From: OCS116 sp051531935
GTDB lineage: Bacteria; Pseudomonadota; Alphaproteobacteria; Rhizobiales; OSC116
Length of the DNA stretch: 64,000 bases
Direction of reading: 5' to 3'
Assembly (NCBI GenBank): GCA_051531935.1
Contig: JAOPTR010000018.1
Coordinates: 144,941 to 208,940, forward strand
The notes beneath the pieces were generated by a model. That model had not been told where the DNA came from. It ran no database searches and saw nothing but the letters and a program-made list of their open reading frames with translations. Positions 26,019 to 34,123 of this stretch are shown here, piece after piece. Position 1 is the stretch's first letter; the number at the start of each line of letters is the position of its first letter. The translations under genes and the position numbers were made by a program.

Positions 26019-26043
26019 ATGGGCGGCCACTTGTGCCGCCCAT
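26019..26043 (-). terminator. Hairpin between TRAP binding-protein and permease genes
   Basis: A perfect 9-bp stem (ATGGGCGGC...GCCGCCCAT) with a 7-base loop, 24 bases after the binding-protein stop. No T-tract follows on the minus strand. It probably stabilises the upstream message or causes partial termination. Confidence 0.65.
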
Positions 26044-26066
26044 CAACTTTTTATATTTGTTTAAAC

Positions 26067-27047
26067 TTACTCAGCAGCGATTTTACGCAATACGTCACGT
26101 AGTTCGCCATAACCAAGTATGTCATACACTGGAGCTGTTGCTTCTTTAAATGGTGTTACGTCAACTTCGTTGATAATAACGCCAGATTTAACCAATTCAG
26201 CTTCGATAGTTTCGAATGAATCACGTGTGCCGTATGAAGCGATGTCGCCAGCGATTACACTTTCATCACGTAGGATTTTTTGCAAATCTGCAGGTAGTGT
26301 ATTAAACCAACCGCCAGATGTTACCAAACCTGTAATGAGGTTAATATGACCAGTTTTGGTTACATATTTAATCACTTCGTTAAGCTTTGCGCCACGGATG
26401 GCAGGAATTTGAGCTTCAGCACCGTCAATAGCATTAGAGCTAAGAGCAGAGTAAACTTCGCCCCAAGGATATGGAGTTGGTGTTGCACCCATAGCTTTGA
26501 TGGTTTCGATCCACACTGGAGCACCAGGTGTACGCATGCGAATGCCAGCCAAATCAGCAGGGACTTTTACAGGTGTTTGAGTGAGCAAATGACGCTCGCC
26601 TTGCCACCAGTTAAAGCTAAGAACTTGTAGGTTTGAACCTTTGTTCAATTTGCCAACCCAACCTTCGAACATGTCAGATGTAACAACTTTACGGATGCCA
26701 TCATAACCGCCCGCAAGGAATGGAGCGCCAAGAACGCCAAATTCGTTTTGGAAAACAGCTAAACGGCCGCCATCGACAACCACAGCAACAGGTGCACCAG
26801 CACGAGCTTGCTCTAGAACGTCTTCATCGGCACCTAGTTGAGAATTTGGAAAAAGTTTAATTTCCAAACGACCTTCTGATGCTTTATCAACATTTGTTAC
26901 CAAAGCTTCAAGACCTGCGTAAAGCGGGTCATTTGTTGCTAGGGCTGTGTTTACACTTAGTGTAAAATCAGCAGCAAATGCACTACCGGCAACCATTACA
27001 GCCCCAACAGTAGTTGCCATTAATAATTTAATAGATTTTAACTTCAT
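26067..27047 (-). CDS. TRAP substrate-binding protein (DctP family), uronate cluster
   Basis: 326 residues. The signal peptide ends at SAFA-A near residue 25. The mature protein shows DctP marks: LATNDPLYAGL, LFPNSQLGADEDVLEQARAG, then IRMRTPGAP with the ligand-binding Arg, and GEVYSALSSNAIDGAEAQIPA. Its operon-mates and the GntR regulator make D-glucuronate or D-galacturonate the likely ligand, as for solute-binding proteins next to uxu genes in other proteobacteria. First gene of the operon; a GGGAGGA ribosome site precedes the ATG. A 14-bp element at 27106-27119 lies about 60 bases upstream. Confidence 0.93.
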   Translation of the reverse strand: MKLKSIKLLMATTVGAVMVAGSAFAADFTLSVNTALATNDPLYAGLEALVTNVDKASEGRLEIKLFPNSQLGADEDVLEQARAGAPVAVVVDGGRLAVFQNEFGVLGAPFLAGGYDGIRKVVTSDMFEGWVGKLNKGSNLQVLSFNWWQGERHLLTQTPVKVPADLAGIRMRTPGAPVWIETIKAMGATPTPYPWGEVYSALSSNAIDGAEAQIPAIRGAKLNEVIKYVTKTGHINLITGLVTSGGWFNTLPADLQKILRDESVIAGDIASYGTRDSFETIEAELVKSGVIINEVDVTPFKEATAPVYDILGYGELRDVLRKIAAE

Positions 27048-27105
27048 TTTATATCCTCCCAGATTATATTCAAAATTAACTTATGAAAATTATATCAATT
27101 CGTTA

Positions 27106-27119
27106 ACTTGTATGGTAGT
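27106..27119. promoter_or_regulatory. Shared 14-bp operator candidate, copy 1 (TRAP/GntR intergenic region)
   Basis: ACTTGTATGGTAGT. It is identical at 13 of 14 positions to the element at 32281-32294 upstream of the KDPG-aldolase gene, and its ends (ACT/AGT) are dyad-symmetric. It lies between the divergent binding-protein and gntR genes, so it could control both. Confidence 0.5.
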
Positions 27120-27145
27120 ATATCGGTTGAATTGGGGATGTCAAG

Positions 27146-27856
27146 ATGAAACTAAAATTTGAACTAGATGCCATGCAAGATGATAATGGTTCATCGCGCC
27201 GATCGACCATGGGTTACCGTGTTTTTGAAGTTTTAAAGCAAGCTATTGTACAGGTGCAGTTGCGGCCTGGAAACTTGCTAAGTGAGGCTGAGGTTGCAAA
27301 ACAGCTTGGCTTGTCGCGCCAACCAGTGCGTGAGGCATTTATAAAATTGGCTGATGTAGGGCTTGTGGAAATTAGGCCACAACGTGGCACATTTGTCATG
27401 TTCATATCTGAAGAAGAAGTGCGTAATGCGCGTTTTATCCGCGAGGCAATTGAAGTTGCAATCGTTAAGAAAACCGCAATTTCAGCCACGGATGATGACA
27501 TTGGGAAGTTGCAAGATTTATTAGTGATGCAGCATGCTGATGAAAAAGCTGGAAATATGACAGCTTTTTTACAACATGATGAAGAATTTCATTTGGCAAT
27601 TGCCAAAGCTGGCGGTTGCCAACGTGCTTGGGGCATTATTGAGAATTTAAAAGCCCAAATGGACAGAGTGCGTTATTTATCAATGGATAATGAGACGCCA
27701 ATATCAACTTTGATTGCACAACATGAATTAATTGTGAAAGCCGTTATGGACCGTGCGCCAGAACGTGCTGAAGCCGCCATGCGCCTGCATCTAAGTGAAA
27801 TTCTCAACAGTTTGCCAAAGATTCGTGAAGCCAATACCGAATTATTTGTCGACTAG
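27146..27856 (+). CDS. GntR family regulator with FCD domain, likely regulator of the uronate genes
   Basis: 236 residues. An N-terminal GntR winged helix is at about 20-88 (YRVFEVLKQAIVQVQLRPGNLLSEAEVAKQLGLSRQPVREAFIKLADVGLVEIRPQRGTFV), and an FCD ligand domain follows with the metal-binding HDEEFHLAIAKAG and the late HELIVKAV...RHL-like histidines. This is the FadR/UxuR branch. It is divergent from the TRAP operon and its end overlaps the convergent uxuB gene by 15 bases. Together with the shared 14-bp element this makes it the probable repressor of the whole cluster, with a uronate or fructuronate as inducer. Confidence 0.92.
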   Translation: MKLKFELDAMQDDNGSSRRSTMGYRVFEVLKQAIVQVQLRPGNLLSEAEVAKQLGLSRQPVREAFIKLADVGLVEIRPQRGTFVMFISEEEVRNARFIREAIEVAIVKKTAISATDDDIGKLQDLLVMQHADEKAGNMTAFLQHDEEFHLAIAKAGGCQRAWGIIENLKAQMDRVRYLSMDNETPISTLIAQHELIVKAVMDRAPERAEAAMRLHLSEILNSLPKIREANTELFVD

Positions 27857-29263
27857 TTCTTGTAATGCATTGGTGACTTTATCAAGGAATTTTTGATTTT
27901 TAGCAAAATTGCCGAATATGCTGGTAATTGAAGCGTAGGATTTTACCATTTCTGCGAGGTCTGTTTGTTTGCCTATCTCATGGAGCTGATCAGCAAGTGG
28001 ATCACGCACATCTATATCATTACCCTGCAAATCAATAGCGGTTGCATATTGCATCCAAGCTGCAACACATAGTATTAAGCTGTCATAAGGGCGATTGGTT
28101 GTGATATTGGCTCGGATGGTGTCTAGGATGCGCTGCGGAAGTTTTTGCGAACCATCCATAGCAATTTGCCATGTCAGATGATTGAGGGCAGGGTTCTTAA
28201 ACCGCTCGATGAGTTGGTCTCGATAGATTGGGAGGTCGACATTGGGCAAATAAAGACTTGGAATTATTTCAGTTGTCATCATGTTGGTGATGAGGGTCTC
28301 AAATTTTGCATCGCCCATAACTTCGGCAACTGTTTTATAGCCCGCTAAATAACCCAAATAAGCAATGGTCGAATGACTGCCGTTAAGCATGCGTAATTTC
28401 ATGAGTTCATATGGTTCGACATCATCTACCAATTGTGCGCCAACAGTTTCATATGCGGGGCGGTCATTGCAAAAATTGTCTTCTATTACCCATTGGGTAA
28501 ACGGTTCGGCCATAACAGGCCACGCATCTTCAAAACCGATGGATTTACTGATTTGCTTGCCATTTTCATCGGTTGTCGCAGGGACAATGCGATCTACCAT
28601 GGTGCTTGGAAATGTTACATTTTGCTCTATCCATTGTGCTAAGTTAGCATCTCGAAAGGCAGCATATTGCAATATTACTTTTTGAGTTATTTTGCCATTT
28701 GTGGGTAGATTGTCGCAAGAAAGTACAGTAAAAGGCGCTACATTTTCTTCATGCCTAATACGTAATGCCTCGACAATATAACCAATGGCTGTTTTAGGAG
28801 TTGATGGCGTTGCGAGATCGGCAATGATATCTGCATGGTTTTGGTCTAGGTTGCCTGTTGCAGGGTCGTGACAATAGCCTTTTTCGGTAATTGTCAGCGA
28901 AACTATGCGGGTGGTAGCGGCACAAAGTGCATCAAGTACAGCCTGTGGGTTTTTAGGTGCTGTGATGACATCGAGCACACTGGCGATGATGCGGTTGCTT
29001 TGTCCGCTTGCATCATTGGTGGCAACTGTGAATAAATTGTCTTGTGGGTTGAGGGCCTCTGCAGTTTTATGGCTTCGCAATGAGATGCCTAAAATTCCCC
29101 ATTGTGGGTCTTTCGCGAGTAAATCATCAATGTAAACGGCTTGATGGGCGCGGTGAAACGCACCTATGCCTAAATGAACAATGCCCATTTTTACATCTTC
29201 GCGGTGGTAATTCGGCTTTTGTGCTTTGGCTTGCGCTAGGTTTTTGGCATTCAGGCGGTTCAT
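27842..29263 (-). CDS. uxuB: Fructuronate reductase / mannitol dehydrogenase family
   Basis: 473 residues of the polyol-specific long-chain dehydrogenase family. It has IVHLGIGAFHRAHQAVYIDDLL at the N-terminus (the G-x-G-x-F-h-R-A-H-Q motif), SLTITEKGYCHD, SCDNLPTNG, MVDRIVPATT and the catalytic-lysine region YELMKLRMLNGSHSTIAYLGYLAGY. Between UxaC and UxuA functions it should reduce D-fructuronate to D-mannonate with NADH. The stop of uxaC lies inside its start (29260 versus 29263), a 4-base overlap, so translation is coupled. Mannitol or other polyol activity cannot be excluded from sequence alone. Confidence 0.92.
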   Translation of the reverse strand: MNRLNAKNLAQAKAQKPNYHREDVKMGIVHLGIGAFHRAHQAVYIDDLLAKDPQWGILGISLRSHKTAEALNPQDNLFTVATNDASGQSNRIIASVLDVITAPKNPQAVLDALCAATTRIVSLTITEKGYCHDPATGNLDQNHADIIADLATPSTPKTAIGYIVEALRIRHEENVAPFTVLSCDNLPTNGKITQKVILQYAAFRDANLAQWIEQNVTFPSTMVDRIVPATTDENGKQISKSIGFEDAWPVMAEPFTQWVIEDNFCNDRPAYETVGAQLVDDVEPYELMKLRMLNGSHSTIAYLGYLAGYKTVAEVMGDAKFETLITNMMTTEIIPSLYLPNVDLPIYRDQLIERFKNPALNHLTWQIAMDGSQKLPQRILDTIRANITTNRPYDSLILCVAAWMQYATAIDLQGNDIDVRDPLADQLHEIGKQTDLAEMVKSYASITSIFGNFAKNQKFLDKVTNALQELVDK

Positions 29264-30663
29264 AATTTATAGGCTTTCTTAGCGAGGCCGTAAGCCAATT
29301 CATGCGCCAATATTAGAGCTTCATCTTCATCTATTATATGTTTTGCCACTTGGTCGGCAAGGTAAGCGCAATCGACACGGCGTGCCACATCGTGACGAGA
29401 TGGGATGGATGGGAAGGCGCGGGTATCATCGTTAAAACCAACGGTATTAAAGAATCCAGCGGTTTCTGTAACCTGTTGGCGATAGCGCATCATGCCTTCT
29501 GGTGCATCATAAAACCACCATGCAGGCCCCAATTTGAGTGCTGAATAGACACCTGCTAATGGTGCTAATTCGCGGGAATAAGTGGTTTCATCGAGCGTGA
29601 AAACAACAAGGGTTAAATTGGCATCGAAACCGTATTTATCGAGTAATGGCTTTAGTGAGTTTACATAATTTATACGTTGTGGAATGTCTGTGCCCATATT
29701 GGCGCCAAAGCGTTTAAACACACCATTGTTATGGCTGCGGTGTGAGCCGCAATGAAGTTGCATAACCAAACCATCTTCGCAGCTCATGCCAGCCATTTCG
29801 GTAAGCATTTGCGCGCGGAAAACTTCGATTTCATCTTTAGATGCGCGGCCTAAAATAACGCTTTCATATAATTGTGCGGCTTTTTCTTTAGGTAAATCGA
29901 CAGTGCGGGCGGTTGGGTGACCATGGTCGGTCGTTGTGGCGCCAAGGCTTTTGAAAAATGCGCGGCGGTTCCTATGTGCGGCTAAATAACCATCCCAAGT
30001 GACAATATCTTCACCAGTGATTTCTCCAAATTTTTGTACATTTTGTTTGAAATTTGGCGTATCTGGGTCGATAACGCTATCGGGGCGATAAGAGGTGACC
30101 ACGCGGCCATTCCAAGAGCTATCTTTAATGGCTTGATGGTGAATAAGCGGATCGAGTGCGGTTTCAGTAGTGCTTAAAAGTTCGATGTTAAACCTATCAA
30201 AAAGCGCACGAGGTTTAAAGCTGTCTTTGGCTAAATCTTCCGAGATTTTATCGAAATAATCCATGGCATTTTTTGAGGTCAAACGCTCTTCAAAGCCAAA
30301 CAAGTTTTGGAAGCTGTAATCTAACCACATACGCGTTGGGGTGGCTTGAAATAGATAGTAATTATCGGCAAATAATTGCCAAATTTTGCGGCCATCAGTT
30401 TGTTTGGTTTTACCGTTGGTATCGGTCATGCCTAAATCTTCTAGCTTGATACCTTGTGACATGAGCATGCGGAAAATATAATGATCGGGAACAATTAGCA
30501 ATTGTGCAGGGTCAACAAAATTTTCATTTTTTGCAAACCATTCTGGGTCGGTATGCCCATGCGGAGAAAGGAGAGGTAGGTTTTCGATTTCGGCAAATAG
30601 TCGTTTGGCAATGTTGCGCGTATTTTTGTCGGTAGGAAATAACCTATTTTCATTTAATAACAT
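29260..30663 (-). CDS. uxaC: Uronate isomerase
   Basis: 467 residues from ATG 30663 (MLLNENRLFP), 17 bases after the kdgK stop. A longer open frame back to 30765 runs into kdgK and adds a Cys-rich, non-homologous leader, so it is rejected. Family marks are LLSPHGHTDPEW (His35 and His37 metal ligands), FGFEERLTS, LHCGSHRSHN and FPSIPSRHDVARRVDCAYLA. It interconverts D-glucuronate and D-fructuronate (also galacturonate and tagaturonate). No tagaturonate reductase or altronate dehydratase is present here, so the local genes serve the glucuronate branch. Confidence 0.96.
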   Translation of the reverse strand: MLLNENRLFPTDKNTRNIAKRLFAEIENLPLLSPHGHTDPEWFAKNENFVDPAQLLIVPDHYIFRMLMSQGIKLEDLGMTDTNGKTKQTDGRKIWQLFADNYYLFQATPTRMWLDYSFQNLFGFEERLTSKNAMDYFDKISEDLAKDSFKPRALFDRFNIELLSTTETALDPLIHHQAIKDSSWNGRVVTSYRPDSVIDPDTPNFKQNVQKFGEITGEDIVTWDGYLAAHRNRRAFFKSLGATTTDHGHPTARTVDLPKEKAAQLYESVILGRASKDEIEVFRAQMLTEMAGMSCEDGLVMQLHCGSHRSHNNGVFKRFGANMGTDIPQRINYVNSLKPLLDKYGFDANLTLVVFTLDETTYSRELAPLAGVYSALKLGPAWWFYDAPEGMMRYRQQVTETAGFFNTVGFNDDTRAFPSIPSRHDVARRVDCAYLADQVAKHIIDEDEALILAHELAYGLAKKAYKL

Positions 30664-30680
30664 ATAGTTATCCAGTATAT

Positions 30681-31610
30681 TTAAAGTATTTCTTGAACTT
30701 GTGATCGGTTTGGAATGGCAGCAACTGCACCATATTTTGTGACGCAGATAGCGGCTGCTGCACAAGCATATTTTGCAGCGCGGACTGTATCATTTGTATG
30801 CAGTAGTTCGGCTAAGAATGTACCGCCAAACGTATCGCCAGCGGCTGTACTATCTACAGCTTTGACTTTATGCGGTGCAATGTCGTAACGTTTGCCACAA
30901 CATGCCAAACGGCAACCATCGCCACCCAATTTTAAAGCCACAATACGCGCACCTAAATTTTGATAAAAATCAATAATTTCATCAGGGTCGGTGAGGCCAG
31001 TAAGTAGGGTTGCATCGTCATAACTTGGCAATGCAATGTCTATATTTTTCATGGCATGGTGGATGGCTTTTTTAGCGTCATCCAATGACCATAATTTAAG
31101 CCTTAAATTTGTATCGACGCTGACCATGGTATTATTGGCTTTTGCGTGTTCGATGGCAGCAAATATCATATCGCGTGCCGTCGTCGAAATGGCAAGGCTA
31201 ATGCCTGATATATGTAAAATTTTTGCATTGGCAATATAGTCCAATGGCAAATCTTTAGCGGTCATCAACGCTGCGGCAGAGTTCTTGCGAAAATAAGTAT
31301 ATTCATGACCATCTGGAACGGGGTCGATAAAATATATCCCCGTTGAAGCGTCAGCGCTGAGCTTTATAGTTGAGGTATCGACATTTTCTGTTTTCCAGAG
31401 ATCTAATAAGCCTTTGGCAAATGGGTCATCTCCCAGAGCGGTGATATAACCCGTGCTTGCCCCTTGGCGCGCAGCGGCTATCGTTGCGTTAGAAGTATCG
31501 CCACCAAAGCCTTGGAGGTAGAATTTGCCTTGCTCTGGCGCAATATCAACACGAGACACAAATTCGGCCAACGGCTCACCGATGGATATAATATCTGGAT
31601 GGTGAACCAT
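30681..31610 (-). CDS. kdgK: 2-dehydro-3-deoxygluconokinase (PfkB family)
   Basis: 309 residues. PfkB marks are GGDTSNATIAAARQGAS near residue 35, TGIYFIDPVPDGHEYTYFRKNSAA and VDSTAAGDTFGGTFLAELL. In the last, the catalytic Asp sits in AAGD, a variant of the usual GAGD. It phosphorylates 2-keto-3-deoxygluconate to KDPG with ATP. The start codon overlaps the aldolase stop by one base (TAATG), so these two are tightly coupled; uxaC follows after 17 bases. Confidence 0.94.
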   Translation of the reverse strand: MVHHPDIISIGEPLAEFVSRVDIAPEQGKFYLQGFGGDTSNATIAAARQGASTGYITALGDDPFAKGLLDLWKTENVDTSTIKLSADASTGIYFIDPVPDGHEYTYFRKNSAAALMTAKDLPLDYIANAKILHISGISLAISTTARDMIFAAIEHAKANNTMVSVDTNLRLKLWSLDDAKKAIHHAMKNIDIALPSYDDATLLTGLTDPDEIIDFYQNLGARIVALKLGGDGCRLACCGKRYDIAPHKVKAVDSTAAGDTFGGTFLAELLHTNDTVRAAKYACAAAAICVTKYGAVAAIPNRSQVQEIL

Positions 31611-32242
31611 TACGCTTTACCTGCCAATATTGCTTGAACCTGCTGTGCTGCTTGGCGGATGATATGATCATCACCAGCTTGCAATGCTTTGTCATTGACT
31701 AAGTTACCACCCATACCAACACATAGGGCGCCAGCGGCTAAATAATCCATCATATTTTCGGGTGTGACACCGCCTGTTGGCATGAATATGATGTTCGGGA
31801 ATACGGAAAGCATGGTTTTTACAAATGAAGGGCCACCCAAAAGACCTGCAGGGAAGAGTTTTACCACTTCGGCACCAGATGTGTGTACGCTTAAAACTTC
31901 TGATGGAGTGGATGTGCCTGGTAAATATGGTAAGCCCAGTTTTTTACAATCGGCTGCCATGCCATCCACTATGGCAGGTGAAACTATGAATTTTGCGCCT
32001 GCATCGGCAACAGCATGGAGGTCGGCTTGATTAAGCACAGTGCCTGCACCTACTAAAATACCAGATTTTTGTGATAAGTTTTTGATGATTTTTACGGCAT
32101 CGGGGGTTGTCATAGTGAGTTCGAAGCAAGTGAAACCTTCGCTTGCGAGGATGTCGACAGCGCGCTCGGCAGCTTTGGCAGTGCTTGTGCGGATGACGGG
32201 TACGACTTTTACATCGCGCAACTGGGAAATGATATTTGACAT
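31610..32242 (-). CDS. eda: 2-dehydro-3-deoxyphosphogluconate (KDPG) aldolase
   Basis: 210 residues, the usual length of the class I KDPG/KHG aldolases. Visible are CFELTMTTPDAV (catalytic Glu), GAGTVLN, AGAKFIVSPAIVDG with the Schiff-base Lys, LPGTSTPSEV, VKLFPAGLLGGPSFVKTMLSVFPNIIFMPTGGV and CVGMGGNLV. It cleaves KDPG to pyruvate and glyceraldehyde-3-phosphate. It is the first gene of the eda-kdgK-uxaC-uxuB operon and has the second copy of the 14-bp element 39-52 bases upstream. Confidence 0.95.
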   Translation of the reverse strand: MSNIISQLRDVKVVPVIRTSTAKAAERAVDILASEGFTCFELTMTTPDAVKIIKNLSQKSGILVGAGTVLNQADLHAVADAGAKFIVSPAIVDGMAADCKKLGLPYLPGTSTPSEVLSVHTSGAEVVKLFPAGLLGGPSFVKTMLSVFPNIIFMPTGGVTPENMMDYLAAGALCVGMGGNLVNDKALQAGDDHIIRQAAQQVQAILAGKA

Positions 32243-32280
32243 GAAGACTCGCTATAGGTTCGAATTTTATCTAAAGTAGC

Positions 32281-32294
32281 ACTGGTATGGTAGT
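32281..32294. promoter_or_regulatory. Shared 14-bp operator candidate, copy 2 (upstream of the aldolase operon)
   Basis: ACTGGTATGGTAGT, one mismatch from the copy at 27106. Placement 39-52 bases before the first gene of the second uronate operon fits repression by the same GntR protein. Confidence 0.5.
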
Positions 32295-32361
32295 TATGCA
32301 ATTGGTAAAAAAGGGTTTGTAACAGAGTATTTAAAGCAAAAGTCAGTTTTTGGGTAATTAT

Positions 32362-33237
32362 TTATTTTTGAGTGTCAAATAATTTCGTACGGTCAAAAAG
32401 GCTTTCGAGTACTTTCATACGTTGTTTTGTATCATCCCAAGTTTCAGCTTGAACCCCTGCCAAAATGGCTTCAATCATAAACATGTTGACCATATTGCTA
32501 TCCCAAGCTGATGGTACTTCGATGCGTGCATGAAACGCGTGGTCGGCATATTTGGCAACGGGAGAACCCCATTGGTCAGTAAATAGGATGAGTTTTAATT
32601 TTTTGGTTTTGGCCATTTCTGCAAGTGTGAGGATGTCGGTTTCGTAGCGACGGATGTCGAAAACGATGAGTATATCGCCTTCTTGCATGTTGATTATATA
32701 GTGCGCCCATGTATTCGAATTGGGCGCGATAAGTGTGATTCCGTCACGCATTACCTGCATTTGGGTGTAGAAATAATCGGCTAGTGAGCGCGTGATGCGA
32801 CCGCCAACCATAAAAATGTTGCTTTTCTTATTGATCAGTAAGTTAATTACGGCATCAAATGTACTGGCATCTATATGGCTAAGGCTTTGGCGCATATTAT
32901 CAGTCACCGCATCAGCGAAACGGTTGAGGATATGCGTATTTGCGGCACCTTCCGCCCATCTATCATGCTTTGCTATGGGGTTAGATATTGTATCTTTTAG
33001 CTCGGCCTGTAGCTTTTTTTGCATTTCGGCATAGCCGTTAAAGCCAAGTTTTTTAGACATACGCACAAGAGAGGGTGTGGAAACATTGGCCGATTTTGCA
33101 ATGGTGGTGATGTTGCCAAGACCTGATACGGGGTAATTTTCCATTATAACTTCGGCCAAGCGGCGCTCGGATTTGGTTAAGCTGTCAAATTGGCTGCGAA
33201 TGCGCTCGGCAATTGTGTGATTTGATTTTTCATTCAT
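32362..33237 (-). CDS. RpiR/MurR family transcriptional regulator with SIS domain
   Basis: 291 residues from ATG 33237. The N-terminal RpiR helix-turn-helix spans about residues 1-75 (LTKSERRLAEVIMENYPVSGLGNITTIAKSANVSTPSLVRMSKKLGFNGYAEMQKKL). The SIS sugar-isomerase fold follows from about 120 (NIFMVGGRITRSLADYF, ILIVFDIRRYETDILTLAEMAK), which in this family senses a phosphosugar or related small molecule. An extra TTG start at 33255 has no ribosome site. The gene is divergent from the amidohydrolase/TRAP operon at 33353. Two TGTAAA-type palindromes lie in the shared region, so control of that operon is more likely than control of the uronate genes behind it. Confidence 0.9.
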   Translation of the reverse strand: MNEKSNHTIAERIRSQFDSLTKSERRLAEVIMENYPVSGLGNITTIAKSANVSTPSLVRMSKKLGFNGYAEMQKKLQAELKDTISNPIAKHDRWAEGAANTHILNRFADAVTDNMRQSLSHIDASTFDAVINLLINKKSNIFMVGGRITRSLADYFYTQMQVMRDGITLIAPNSNTWAHYIINMQEGDILIVFDIRRYETDILTLAEMAKTKKLKLILFTDQWGSPVAKYADHAFHARIEVPSAWDSNMVNMFMIEAILAGVQAETWDDTKQRMKVLESLFDRTKLFDTQK

Positions 33238-33267
33238 GGTGTGACTATAGCGCAAAGGAGCTCATAA

Positions 33268-33283
33268 TGTAAATTTTTTTACA
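33268..33283. promoter_or_regulatory. RpiR-type operator candidate 1
   Basis: TGTAAATTTTTTTACA is a perfect palindrome (6-bp arms, 4-bp centre) of the TGTAA-N-TTACA form known for HexR and other RpiR-family regulators. It is 31 bases upstream of the RpiR gene start. Confidence 0.5.
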
Positions 33284-33308
33284 AAATCTTATTGACTTTG
33301 ATTCATTT

Positions 33309-33326
33309 TTGAAATTATATTTACAA
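33309..33326. promoter_or_regulatory. RpiR-type operator candidate 2
   Basis: TTGAAATTATATTTACAA is an imperfect palindrome of the same type, 27 bases before the start at 33353. Confidence 0.4.
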
Positions 33327-33352
33327 ATTAACCTTTAATTAAGTATGTTTTT

Positions 33353-34123
33353 ATGACTGTAAATGAGCAAATAAATGAACCGCAAGTGGTAAAGCTGCAC
33401 AATGAATGTGAGCGGCCTGCGTTTATTTTATTATGCGAACATGCTTCTAATTTTATCCCTGCCGATTTGAATGGTTTGGGCTTAGATGATGCGACAAAGG
33501 TAAGCCACGCTGCATGGGATTTAGGTGCGTTGGCATTGGCAAAACTATTAACGAAAAAGCTGAATGCGCCGCTTGTTGCGCAGCAGGTCTCGCGCTTGGT
33601 TTATGACTGTAATCGTCCCCCCAGTGAGCCGAGTGCGATGCCTGAAAAAAGCGAAGTTTACGAGATTAGCGGTAATGTAGGGCTAAGCCAAAGTGCTAGA
33701 ACTGACCGCGTAGAAAAATATTACAAACCGTTTAATGATATGTCTGTTGATGTAATTCAAAATCAATTATCCGTTTCAAATCAACCGATTATTGTAACTA
33801 TTCATAGTTTTACTAGAAGTTACTATGACCAAGATCGCGCCACGGAAATTGGGATGTTGCATGATGAGGACAGCCGCTTTGTAGACGCCATATTGAAAGT
33901 GGCTGCGGATGACGCAGACTTTGAATTTGAGCGCAATAAACCTTATGGCCCCGAAGATGGAGTGACCCATAGTTTGAAAGAATATGCATTGCCGCACGGT
34001 TTGCACAATGTGATGATTGAAGTGAGAAATGATTTGCTTGCTGATGAGGCCGCACAAGAAATTATGGCCGATAAATTAGCTAAATATTTGCTTGAGGCAA
34101 GTGAAATAATTAAGGGGAAATGA
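33353..34123 (+). CDS. N-formylglutamate amidohydrolase family protein
   Basis: 256 residues of the FGase (HutG-type) fold. It has LLCEHASNFIPADL near residue 27 (metal-binding Glu/His), HAAWDLGALALAKLL, LVYDCNRPP, TIHSFTR and a late LHNVMIEVRNDL. Known members hydrolyse N-formyl-L-glutamate to glutamate and formate, but no hut genes are present here. Instead it heads an operon with a TRAP importer, a GS-like ligase and two dehydrogenases. A role as amidase on a gamma-glutamyl intermediate, or on an N-acylated imported compound, is plausible but not shown. It overlaps the small TRAP permease gene by 4 bases. Its start has only a weak ribosome site. Confidence 0.88.
   Translation: MTVNEQINEPQVVKLHNECERPAFILLCEHASNFIPADLNGLGLDDATKVSHAAWDLGALALAKLLTKKLNAPLVAQQVSRLVYDCNRPPSEPSAMPEKSEVYEISGNVGLSQSARTDRVEKYYKPFNDMSVDVIQNQLSVSNQPIIVTIHSFTRSYYDQDRATEIGMLHDEDSRFVDAILKVAADDADFEFERNKPYGPEDGVTHSLKEYALPHGLHNVMIEVRNDLLADEAAQEIMADKLAKYLLEASEIIKGK

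Noticed and set aside
26000..26046. Longer small-TRAP-permease start at 26046
   Set aside because: It starts within the hairpin after the binding-protein gene; ATG 25992 has a proper ribosome site.
30664..30765. Longer uxaC start at 30765
   Set aside because: It would overlap kdgK by 85 bases and add a Cys-rich leader with no family match; ATG 30663 matches the family start.
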